Shown here in pieces: positions 24,725-32,153 of a stretch of 64,000 nt of DNA. The notes under the pieces were generated by a model. That model was not told where the DNA came from and searched no databases. It saw only the letters and a program-made list of their open reading frames with translations. Source of the stretch: CAZBLK01 sp964492715 (GTDB lineage Bacteria; Bacillota; Clostridia; Lachnospirales; WRBF01); contig CAZBLK010000003.1 in NCBI GenBank assembly GCA_964492715.1, forward strand, positions 1 through 64,000, given 5' to 3'. Position 1 is the stretch's first letter, and each line of letters opens with the position of its first letter. Made by a program: the position numbers and the translations under genes.

Positions 24725-25870
24725 TTGATTGATATTGCTACTTCTCGTATACCTACGGCTAGAATTGCCGTTATAGGTGCAGGTGGTGGAGGAAATAACG
24801 CCGTTGACAGAATGGTTACCGACGGTGTTGAAGCTATAGAGTTTATTTCAGTTAACACTGACCACCAAGCACTTGAACGTTCAAAAGCGCCTGTTAGAAT
24901 CCAGCTTGGGGACAAGCTTACAAAAGGCTTGGGCGCAGGCGGCAACCCTGAAATTGGGCGAAAGGCAGCAGAAGAAACTCGTGATGAGCTTGCACAAGCT
25001 TTGTCGGGGGTAGACATGCTTTTTATTACAGCAGGAATGGGCGGCGGAACAGGAACGGGCTCTGCACCTGTTATTGCGTCAATTGCAAAAGAAATGGGTA
25101 TTTTAACTGTTGCTGTTGTTACAAAGCCGTTTCGCTTTGAAGGCTCTCACCGTATGAAAAACGCCATTTCAGGTATAGTTGAGCTTAAAAAGCACGTTGA
25201 CACACTTTTAGTTATACCTAACCAAAAGTTGCTTGAAATAATTTCAAAGGATACATCAGTTCTTGACTCTTTTAAAAAGGCAGACGAAGTGTTGCGCCAA
25301 GGCGTCCAGGGTATCGCCGACTTAATTTCAAAGCCTGGGCTTATAAACCTTGACTTTGCAGACGTACATAGAATTATGTCAAGTAAAGGCCTTGCTCATA
25401 TGGGAGTAGGGCGTGCTACTGGTAAAAACAAAACAGAAATTGCAGCAGAACTTGCAATCAAAAGCCCGCTTTTGGAAACCTCAATTGCAGGTGCAAAGCA
25501 TGTGCTTATCTGTATCGCAGGTGACTCTAGCTTGTCTCTTTTAGAGTCAGAAAATGCGTCTACATTTATTACTGAAGCAACAGACCCTGATGCAGAAATT
25601 ATTTACGGTACTTCAATAAACGACGACCTTAGCGATGAAGTTGTAATAACTGTTATTGCAACAGGCTTAGACGAAGGTGAAATGTATAACGATATTGCAC
25701 CTAAGCGAATGAACGTTGTTTCTCAAACACAAAAGCAGGCGGCAAATGCTGAAAAGTCACCAACTCCTCAGCCAGTTCCAGCAGTTGTAAACAGTCATGC
25801 AGAGCATGTTGAACGAGGCGACGAGGTTCTGTTTGAAATTCCTGTGTTTTTACAAAATAAAAGAAGATAA
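24725..25870 (+). CDS. ftsZ: cell division GTPase FtsZ
   Basis: A 381-residue tubulin-like GTPase forming the division ring. '[10 protein letters not shown]' (18-27), the tubulin signature GGGTGTG (106-112) and the T7 loop region near 'NLDFADV' are present. A variable linker (about 325-365) ends in a conserved C-terminal peptide '[10 protein letters not shown]', the docking site for partners such as FtsA and SepF (sepF is also in this window). The start is TTG after AAGGGGG. A terminator follows. Confidence 0.97.
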   Translation: MIDIATSRIPTARIAVIGAGGGGNNAVDRMVTDGVEAIEFISVNTDHQALERSKAPVRIQLGDKLTKGLGAGGNPEIGRKAAEETRDELAQALSGVDMLFITAGMGGGTGTGSAPVIASIAKEMGILTVAVVTKPFRFEGSHRMKNAISGIVELKKHVDTLLVIPNQKLLEIISKDTSVLDSFKKADEVLRQGVQGIADLISKPGLINLDFADVHRIMSSKGLAHMGVGRATGKNKTEIAAELAIKSPLLETSIAGAKHVLICIAGDSSLSLLESENASTFITEATDPDAEIIYGTSINDDLSDEVVITVIATGLDEGEMYNDIAPKRMNVVSQTQKQAANAEKSPTPQPVPAVVNSHAEHVERGDEVLFEIPVFLQNKRR

Positions 25871-25878
25871 TTTCAAGT

Positions 25879-25914
25879 GCTTATTATGCAGTTTGCATAA
25901 TGGGCATTTTTTTT
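25879..25914 (+). terminator. ftsZ terminator
   Basis: ATTATGC/GCATAAT stem with outer GC/GC pairing, followed by eight T residues (25907-25914). Confidence 0.8.
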
Positions 25915-26039
25915 AACAATATATGTATATTTTATTAAAATAAGTCCAACCTATTTATATATTATGTTTTACTTTTCCTTCCATTAAAAATTATGGGTAT
26001 GTGATAGTAAACAATGGCATAAGATTAGGAGGACTTTAC

Positions 26040-27212
26040 ATGAAAAACAGACTTGTTGTTTGCTTGCTGTTAATCATTTGCATAGCTGCACAGTCATTTA
26101 GTGTTCCCGTGCTTGCAGAAAATGCACCGCCAAGCCTAAATGTTGATGCAAAAGCAGCAGTGCTTCTTGAGCCTACTACAGGTAAAATTTTGCTTGCACA
26201 AAACATGCACGAGAAACTTCCAATTGCTTCGGTTACTAAAGTTATGACAATACTTTTGGTTTATGAAGCAGTTGAGTCTGGAAAAATTAGTTGGGACGAC
26301 ATTGTTACAGTAAGCGACCATGCCGCAGGAATGGGTGGTTCACAGATTTACCTTGAACCTATGGAGAAGCAAACCGTTAGAGACTTATTAAAGTCTGTAA
26401 TTATTGCTTCGGCAAATGACTCTGCTGTTGCACTTGCTGAATTTATTGCAGGCAGCGAGGACGGTTTTGTAATACTAATGAATAAGCGTGCGGCAAGCCT
26501 TGGAATGCTTGATACTACTTTTAAAAATGCTTGTGGGCTTGACACAGAAGGGCATCTCTCTTCTGCTTACGACGTTGCAATGATGTCGAAAGAGCTTATA
26601 CTAAAGTTCCCTGAAGTTTTGCAAATTTCATCTATTTGGATGGACACAATCACACACAAAACGGCTAGGGGAGAGGAGGACTTCGGTCTTTCCAACACTA
26701 ACAAGCTTATAAGGGCGTACAATGGCGCTTCTGGGCTTAAAACAGGCTCTACTAGCGAAGCTTTGTTTTGTATTACGGCAACTGCAACAAGGGAAGGAAT
26801 GCAACTTGTTTCTGTTATACTTGGCGGACCAACGTCGGAAATTCGTTTCCATGAAGCAGTGCGAATGTTTGACTACGGCTTTGCAAATTATGTAGTAATT
26901 CAAGGCGAATCTTCTGGAACTCCAAAAGGTGTTGTAAATGTAAACAAGGGCGAAAAGGAACAAGTTGGCGTTGCTATTAAAAAGCAAATAAACTGCCTTG
27001 TGCCAAAAGGTAAAAACGTTGTGGTTGACAGTAAAGTTGAAATTTTACCTGCTATAGATGCACCAGTTCCAATTGGAACAAAAGCTGGCGAAATAATTTA
27101 TTACGCTGACGGAGAAGAAGTTGGACGTTCTGACCTTATTGCAATGGATAACATTAATAAGGCTGGGTTGTTTGATACTTTGAGAATGGGAATTAAAAAA
27201 TGGTTTAGGTAA
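26040..27212 (+). CDS. dacF: D-alanyl-D-alanine carboxypeptidase (DacF/penicillin-binding protein 5 type)
   Basis: A 390-residue exported penicillin-binding protein that trims pentapeptide stems in peptidoglycan. A signal peptide ends near 'SVPVLA' (residue 26). The active site motifs are Ser64-x-x-Lys67 ('ASVTKV'), Ser124-x-Asn126 ('SANDS') and Lys234-Thr-Gly ('LKTGSTS'). The beta-rich PBP5 C-terminal domain (about 285-370) and an end amphipathic segment are present. ATG 26040 follows AGGAGG. Assignment to DacF rather than DacA or DacB rests on general similarity and is less certain than the enzyme class. Confidence 0.9.
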   Translation: MKNRLVVCLLLIICIAAQSFSVPVLAENAPPSLNVDAKAAVLLEPTTGKILLAQNMHEKLPIASVTKVMTILLVYEAVESGKISWDDIVTVSDHAAGMGGSQIYLEPMEKQTVRDLLKSVIIASANDSAVALAEFIAGSEDGFVILMNKRAASLGMLDTTFKNACGLDTEGHLSSAYDVAMMSKELILKFPEVLQISSIWMDTITHKTARGEEDFGLSNTNKLIRAYNGASGLKTGSTSEALFCITATATREGMQLVSVILGGPTSEIRFHEAVRMFDYGFANYVVIQGESSGTPKGVVNVNKGEKEQVGVAIKKQINCLVPKGKNVVVDSKVEILPAIDAPVPIGTKAGEIIYYADGEEVGRSDLIAMDNINKAGLFDTLRMGIKKWFR

Positions 27213-27221
27213 TAAAGGGTA

Positions 27222-27250
27222 GGGTGCAGCAGTTTGTTGCGCCCTTTATT
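27222..27250 (+). terminator. dacF terminator
   Basis: GGGTGCAGCA (27222-27231), GTT loop, TGTTGCGCCC (27235-27244) and a TTTATT tail. Confidence 0.75.
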
Positions 27251-27292
27251 AAGTTGTTCCATTGCAGTGGTGTAAAACAGTTAATATTTAGT

Positions 27293-27321
27293 CACATGTT
27301 AAAGGCTCGTTTCATAAAGTA
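27293..27321 (+). promoter_or_regulatory. sigma-K-type promoter
   Basis: cACa (27293-27296), exactly 16 bases, then CATAAAGTA (27313-27321), which matches the sigma-K pattern mACm-N16-CATAnnnTA. No sigma-A promoter of similar quality is seen. It lies 67 bases before the small Cys-rich gene. Confidence 0.55.
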
Positions 27322-27387
27322 TAAAATAAATGTACAACTTATACCAATATAAATTGGTGTCAGTTTAAAAATGAAAGGAGCATTAAT

Positions 27388-27711
27388 ATGGAAAACTACA
27401 ATACTGTTTTATTTGATAGCCTTGTTTGTCAAATTGGCAGAACTGTAACAGTGTTCACAGAAAGCGGAGGCTTGTCAGGAAGCGGATTTACAGGTGTTTT
27501 GCTTTCAGTTGACTGTAATGTTATAAGGCTTTTGGTAAGTGTTGGCGCTGCGCCTGCATGTCCTGTTGGTAGTGCTTGCACTGGCAATTTTGGCGGTTTT
27601 GAAAATGTTTATGAAGGCAACAACTACAATGGTTACATGGGGTATCCATTCGGCGCAATTTGCGTAATTCCTATCTGTGCAATCGTATGCTTCACACATA
27701 ATACAATTTAA
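27388..27711 (+). CDS. small Cys-rich hypothetical protein, possible spore coat protein
   Basis: A 107-residue protein I do not recognise by name. It has seven cysteines (14, 43, 58, 64, 92, 97, 101), is rich in Gly, Asn and Tyr in the middle (68-88), and ends in a hydrophobic Cys-Ile-Val stretch. The first 50 residues ('GRTVTVFTESG...GFTGVLLSVDCNVIRLL') have the strand pattern of a small Sm-like beta barrel, a loose impression only. A sigma-K-like promoter and GAAAGGAG site precede it. Coat location is inferred. Confidence 0.65.
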   Translation: MENYNTVLFDSLVCQIGRTVTVFTESGGLSGSGFTGVLLSVDCNVIRLLVSVGAAPACPVGSACTGNFGGFENVYEGNNYNGYMGYPFGAICVIPICAIVCFTHNTI

Positions 27712-27797
27712 TTATTTATGCAATTGATTGATGAATAGCTTTCTTTTTAGGTTTTGGTTCTAACCATCTAATAAAGAGGGGGCTGTTTTATCAATTT

Positions 27798-27831
27798 AAC
27801 TATTCGCTAAAGAAAACTTTAGCGAATAGTT
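27798..27831. repeat. perfect 15-bp hairpin
   Basis: AACTATTCGCTAAAG (27798-27812), loop AAAA, CTTTAGCGAATAGTT (27817-27831). There is no T-run, so it is not a standard terminator on the plus strand. It belongs to the 329-base gene-free stretch 27712-28040, which otherwise holds only the MITE copy and the long terminator. Confidence 0.6.
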
Positions 27832-27874
27832 ATTGTGAGATTTATTTTTATTTATTAAAATGCTTTGTTTATAT

Positions 27875-27978
27875 TATAGCAATTCCGTTTTTAAAGACAT
27901 TGTCTATCGGTCAAAACGCCAAACAACTAGGCGTTTGGCTTCCCTCTGCCAATATCGTTAAAAACTGGAATTGCTATT
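27875..27978. mobile_element. MITE-like element, family B copy 1
   Basis: About 104 bp with ends TATAGCAATTCC and GGAATTGCTAT. The two 29-base arms pair with few mismatches, and an inner hairpin is built from CGCCAAAC and GCGTTTGGC. It is nearly identical to copy 2 at 38294 and shares its ends with copy 3 at 43887. No coding capacity. Confidence 0.8.
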
Positions 27979-27979
27979 A

Positions 27980-28040
27980 TTTAATACAAAAAAAGGCATA
28001 TGGCTAATTTAAAATCACCATACGCCTTTTTTGTATTAAA
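27980..28040. terminator. long bidirectional terminator
   Basis: Arms of about 23 bases (TTTAATACAAAAAA...GGCATATGG and CCATACGCCTTTTTTGTATTAAA) flank an AT-rich loop, with T-runs on both strands. It separates the small Cys-rich gene from ynbB, whose stop codon is directly adjacent. Confidence 0.8.
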
Positions 28041-29324
28041 TTATAGCACTATATTATTAGATTTTACTAAGCTGTCTAACGCAAAACAAACTCCAGCTTT
28101 TGCATGTGCCCAATTTAAACCGCCTTGAAAATAAACTACATAAGGTTCTTTAATTGGTGCATCAGCGCTTAGTTCAATTGACGAGCCTTGAACAAAAGCT
28201 CCAGCCGCCATAATTACTTGGCAGTCATAGCCTGGCATGTCCCAAGGGCTTGGAACAACAAAACTGTCAACCGCAGCTGCCGCTTGAATGCCCCTGCAAA
28301 AAGAAATTACACGTTCTGGGCTTCCCAATTTTATTGCCTGGACAATATCGCTTCTTTTGTCGAAAGCTGTCGGCAAAACTTCATAACCAAGCTCGCTAAA
28401 AACTTTTGCAGAAAAAACAGCGCCTTTTAAACTGGCGGCTACGACATAAGGAGAATAAAAAAGCCCTTGCGTAAATTGAGAAGTTACGCCAAGCATTGGC
28501 CCAACCTCCTTGCCTAGCCCCGGTGCTGTAAGCCTGTACGCTGCATTTTCTACATATTCCTTCTTCCCTACTATATAACCGCCAACTGGCGCAAGCCCAC
28601 CGCCTGGGTTTTTAATAAGAGAACCAACCGTTAAGTCTGCCCCCACGTCGCTTGGCTCAAGCTCGTCTACGAATTCTCCGTAGCAATTATCTACCATGCA
28701 AATTATATCTGAGCGAATATTTTTAACAAAACGAATAATTTCCCCAATTTCAGCAACATCAAGTGACCGCCTGAAGCTGTAGCCTTTTGAGCGTTGAATT
28801 GTAACAAGCTTTGTTTTGTTAGAAATAGCGTTTTTTATTCCGTCGTAGTCTATACTTCCATCACACAAAAAATTTACTTGCTTATACCCAATTCCATGTT
28901 CCATTAGTGAACCTTTTGTTTTGCGAATTCCAATAACACCAAGCAACGTGTCATAAGGCTGTGAAACTGGCGACAAAATTTCATCACCGTGTCGCAAATT
29001 GCCGAAAAGCGCAACTGTCAAAGCGTGAGTACCAGAAATTAACTGTGGCCGAACTAAAGCGTCATCTGCATTAAAAACTTTAGCATAAATTGATTCAATT
29101 ACTTCCCTGCCCACGTCATCATAACCATAGCCTGTAGTCTGGGAAAAATGTCTTTCGGCAAGCCCACTTTTCTGCATTGCGTTAAGCACTTTAAGCTGGT
29201 TAACTTCTGCTGTATCATCTATTTTTTTAAATATATCTGTAAGTTCACTTTCACATTTTTTACAATGCTCTATTACATTTTTAGAAATGTTAAACTGACT
29301 TTCCAAGTAATTATAAGAATTCAT
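28041..29324 (-). CDS. methionine gamma-lyase/aluminium-resistance family PLP protein (YnbB-like)
   Basis: A 427-residue fold-type I PLP enzyme of the family annotated as methionine gamma-lyase or aluminium resistance protein (YnbB in B. subtilis). 'SGTHALTVALFGNLRHGDE' binds cofactor phosphate, 'MVDNCYGEF' carries the PLP-binding Asp, and the lysine is likely in 'TIQRSKGYSFRRS' or 'SLIKNPGGG'. Substrate has not been settled for the family. It overlaps miaA by 14 bases, as the last gene of the miaB-mutS-mutL-miaA operon. Confidence 0.85.
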   Translation of the reverse strand: MNSYNYLESQFNISKNVIEHCKKCESELTDIFKKIDDTAEVNQLKVLNAMQKSGLAERHFSQTTGYGYDDVGREVIESIYAKVFNADDALVRPQLISGTHALTVALFGNLRHGDEILSPVSQPYDTLLGVIGIRKTKGSLMEHGIGYKQVNFLCDGSIDYDGIKNAISNKTKLVTIQRSKGYSFRRSLDVAEIGEIIRFVKNIRSDIICMVDNCYGEFVDELEPSDVGADLTVGSLIKNPGGGLAPVGGYIVGKKEYVENAAYRLTAPGLGKEVGPMLGVTSQFTQGLFYSPYVVAASLKGAVFSAKVFSELGYEVLPTAFDKRSDIVQAIKLGSPERVISFCRGIQAAAAVDSFVVPSPWDMPGYDCQVIMAAGAFVQGSSIELSADAPIKEPYVVYFQGGLNWAHAKAGVCFALDSLVKSNNIVL

Positions 29325-30255
29325 TATGTTTTTTGCACTCCGTTAAAATTTTTTCCAAGGCTAAATCCTGGCTTGTTTTGTCCATATCAATCCAAAGCCC
29401 TTCGGTTTGATTTTTAAACCAAGTTACTTGTCTTTTTGCAAACCGTCTTGTGTTAAGCTTAATTGCTTCTACAGCTTCGCTAAATGAATGACTTCCATTT
29501 ATATACCCCGCAATTTCCTTGTAACCTATCCCTTGCATTGATACTAATTTTTCATCATATCCCATATTCAAAAGACTTTCAACTTCGTTTAAGAGCCCTG
29601 CTTCAATCATGTTATCAACACGCAAATTAATTTTTTCATACAGCAAGCTGCGTTCCATATTAAGCACCACAAAGGTCGTATCAAAAAAAGCATCTCGCTT
29701 CCGCTCATGCTCGTTATGCTCTGACATTTTTTGCCCATTTGTCTGTTTGAAAAATTCAATTGCACGCACAACACGTTTTACATTGTTAAAATGAATTGAT
29801 TCAGCTGACTTTGTATCAATTTTTTTTAGCATAGCATGAAGGTATTCGTTACCCTCTTTTTCAGCTATTGAGTACAGCTCATTTCTATATTCTTCACAAA
29901 CTGTAGTTTCAGTAAAATCATTGTTGTAAAGCACAGCATTTATATAAAAGCCTGTTCCGCCAACAAGAATTGGTATTTTTCCTTTTTTATGAACTTCTTG
30001 AATACACTTGATGCTCATTTCTTTAAAAACAGCAACTGAAAACTCATCATCAGGAAGCAAAACGTCAATCATGTGGTGTTTGATACCACCCATTTCAGCA
30101 GTAGTAGACTTTGCCGTTCCTATGTTCATATATTTATAAACTTGCATAGAATCAGCTGAAATAATTTCACCGCCAATTTTTTGTGCAAGTGAAACTGCAA
30201 GCTTGCTTTTTCCTGTAGCTGTAGGCCCTGCAATAACAATTAATGGTTGTTTCAT
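29311..30255 (-). CDS. miaA: tRNA dimethylallyltransferase MiaA
   Basis: A 314-residue enzyme adding an isopentenyl group to A37 of tRNAs reading UNN codons, the substrate for MiaB. The P-loop 'GPTATGKSKLA' (10-20), 'ISADSMQVYKYMNIGTAK' and 'GGTGFYINAVL' are present, as is the C-terminal 'NTRRFAKRQVTWFKNQ'. Its start codon overlaps the mutL stop by one base. Confidence 0.95.
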   Translation of the reverse strand: MKQPLIVIAGPTATGKSKLAVSLAQKIGGEIISADSMQVYKYMNIGTAKSTTAEMGGIKHHMIDVLLPDDEFSVAVFKEMSIKCIQEVHKKGKIPILVGGTGFYINAVLYNNDFTETTVCEEYRNELYSIAEKEGNEYLHAMLKKIDTKSAESIHFNNVKRVVRAIEFFKQTNGQKMSEHNEHERKRDAFFDTTFVVLNMERSLLYEKINLRVDNMIEAGLLNEVESLLNMGYDEKLVSMQGIGYKEIAGYINGSHSFSEAVEAIKLNTRRFAKRQVTWFKNQTEGLWIDMDKTSQDLALEKILTECKKHNEFL

Positions 30256-32153
30256 TATTGTATCCTCTTAAACTTCTTTTCAAGTTCATATTCTGTAATT
30301 TCAATAACAGTCGGTCGCCCGTGTGGGCATGTAAACGGGTTTTCAAGCTTTAAAAGCCGCTCAATCAAAGCCCTTGCTTCCGCATAGCTTAGTTTGTCGT
30401 TTGCCTTAACCGCAGCTTTGCAGGAAACAGAAGCTATTGCTTCAAGCTTAGCTTCGTGCAAGCTGGTAATAGACGTTTGCACGCTTGAAAGCTTATCTAA
30501 AATTTCAATGAAAAAGCTTATATCAGCAACACCTTTTACAACATAAGGGAGCGAACGTATTGCAACAAGCCCTTCTCCAAACACCTCGGCGTCAAAGCCA
30601 AACTCTTTAATTAATTGGATATTTTCGCTTAAAGTATACATTTCGGCAGGGGTTAAGTTTAAAACAACGGGCTGTAAAACTTGCTGAGAAACAGCCCCCT
30701 CATCTTTTTCATTTTTCTTTAAGCTGTTTATTAGTTCCTCATAAATAATTCTTTCATGTGCAGCATGCTGGTCAATTACATACATTGAACTCCCCTGCTC
30801 TATTATCCAGTAAGTGTCGAAAAGCTGACCAACAATTTTGTAGTGAGTAAAAAACTGCGAAGTTGCTTTTTCCTGTTGTTTGTCTTGTTTGTCCTTTGAT
30901 AAATCGTTTGTAAAAGTATCCTCGGCAACAAAGTAGTTTACGCTTTGTTCTTCCGCTTTGTAAACATGCTCACTGTGTTCTTCAAAAGCTTTCGCTTCGT
31001 TTTCCTTTGTTTTATTTTCCCCATACACAAAGTCTGCTAAACTAATTCGTTTAACTTCTTGTTCTTGCTTAAATTCTTGCACATTAGGTTTAGCTTGAAA
31101 TTGCTTCCCTGCAATGTTTTCAACTATATTATCATTCTTGTTTTCAAGAGTGACTGTAGGAATTAAATTTTTGTCCGCTAAAGCAGATGAAATAGCACCA
31201 TAAACTATGTCATAAATCTTATCGTCGTTAAAAAACCTTACTTCAAGCTTTGCAGGGTGAACGTTTACATCAACAAGAGTAGGTTCAATTTCCATTATTA
31301 AAACAAAAATTGGAAACTTTCCAATTGGCAGAAGCGTTTTGTAAGCAGCTTCTGCTGCCGACTGAACAATTTCACTTTTAATATATCGTCCGTTAATATA
31401 AAATTGCTCATAGGAACGGTTTCCCCTGTGCATTTGCGGCTTGCAACAAAAGCCTGAAAGTTTAATTCCATCTTTTTCGTGCATAACAGGCAAAAGGTTG
31501 CTGTGTATATCTTTTCCATATACTTGAAAAATAACTTGCTCTAACCCACCCTTACCTTTCGTTTGCATAACCGTTGAGCCGTTGTTTATATATCGAAAGG
31601 AAATACTAGGGTTGCCAAGTGCAAGCCTTAACAAAACATCTGATACGTACGCACTTTCGGCAGAAGGCTTTTTCATAAACTTTTTTCGTGCAGGAGTGTT
31701 ATAAAACAAGTTGCGTACAGTTATAGAAGTTCCATTGGCTACGCCTACCTCATGCTCGGAAACTACTTCGCCACCATTTATTTGAACGCAAATGCCCGAA
31801 ACTGATTCACAAGTTTTTGTTACAAGCTCTACTTGCGAAACAGAAGCAATTGACGAAAGGGCTTCACCTCGAAATCCCATTGTCAAAACATTTTCAAGGT
31901 CGTTTAAATTATAAATTTTACTTGTTGCATGGCGAAGAAATGCTGTTTTTACTTCGTCACTTTTAATTCCGCAACCGTTGTCCGTAATCTTTATTAAAGA
32001 AGTGCCTCCGTCAGAAATTTCAACAACAATTGTCGTAGACCCAGCATCAATAGAATTTTCTACAAGCTCTTTAACAACAGAAGCAGGGCGCTCAACAACT
32101 TCTCCAGCCGCTATTTTGTTTATCATGCTATTATCTAAAAGCCTAATAGCCAT
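30255..32153 (-). CDS. mutL: DNA mismatch repair protein MutL
   Basis: A 632-residue GHKL ATPase. N-terminal motifs 'AAGEVVERPASVVKELVENSIDAG', 'DNGCGI' and 'FRGEALSSI' are intact. The C-terminal domain carries the endonuclease motif DQHAAHERxxYE, 'ACKAAVKA' and 'CPHGRP', so this is the nicking type found in bacteria without MutH. The linker at about 345-440 is Glu/Lys-rich and variable. Start overlaps the mutS stop by one base. Confidence 0.96.
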   Translation of the reverse strand: MAIRLLDNSMINKIAAGEVVERPASVVKELVENSIDAGSTTIVVEISDGGTSLIKITDNGCGIKSDEVKTAFLRHATSKIYNLNDLENVLTMGFRGEALSSIASVSQVELVTKTCESVSGICVQINGGEVVSEHEVGVANGTSITVRNLFYNTPARKKFMKKPSAESAYVSDVLLRLALGNPSISFRYINNGSTVMQTKGKGGLEQVIFQVYGKDIHSNLLPVMHEKDGIKLSGFCCKPQMHRGNRSYEQFYINGRYIKSEIVQSAAEAAYKTLLPIGKFPIFVLIMEIEPTLVDVNVHPAKLEVRFFNDDKIYDIVYGAISSALADKNLIPTVTLENKNDNIVENIAGKQFQAKPNVQEFKQEQEVKRISLADFVYGENKTKENEAKAFEEHSEHVYKAEEQSVNYFVAEDTFTNDLSKDKQDKQQEKATSQFFTHYKIVGQLFDTYWIIEQGSSMYVIDQHAAHERIIYEELINSLKKNEKDEGAVSQQVLQPVVLNLTPAEMYTLSENIQLIKEFGFDAEVFGEGLVAIRSLPYVVKGVADISFFIEILDKLSSVQTSITSLHEAKLEAIASVSCKAAVKANDKLSYAEARALIERLLKLENPFTCPHGRPTVIEITEYELEKKFKRIQ

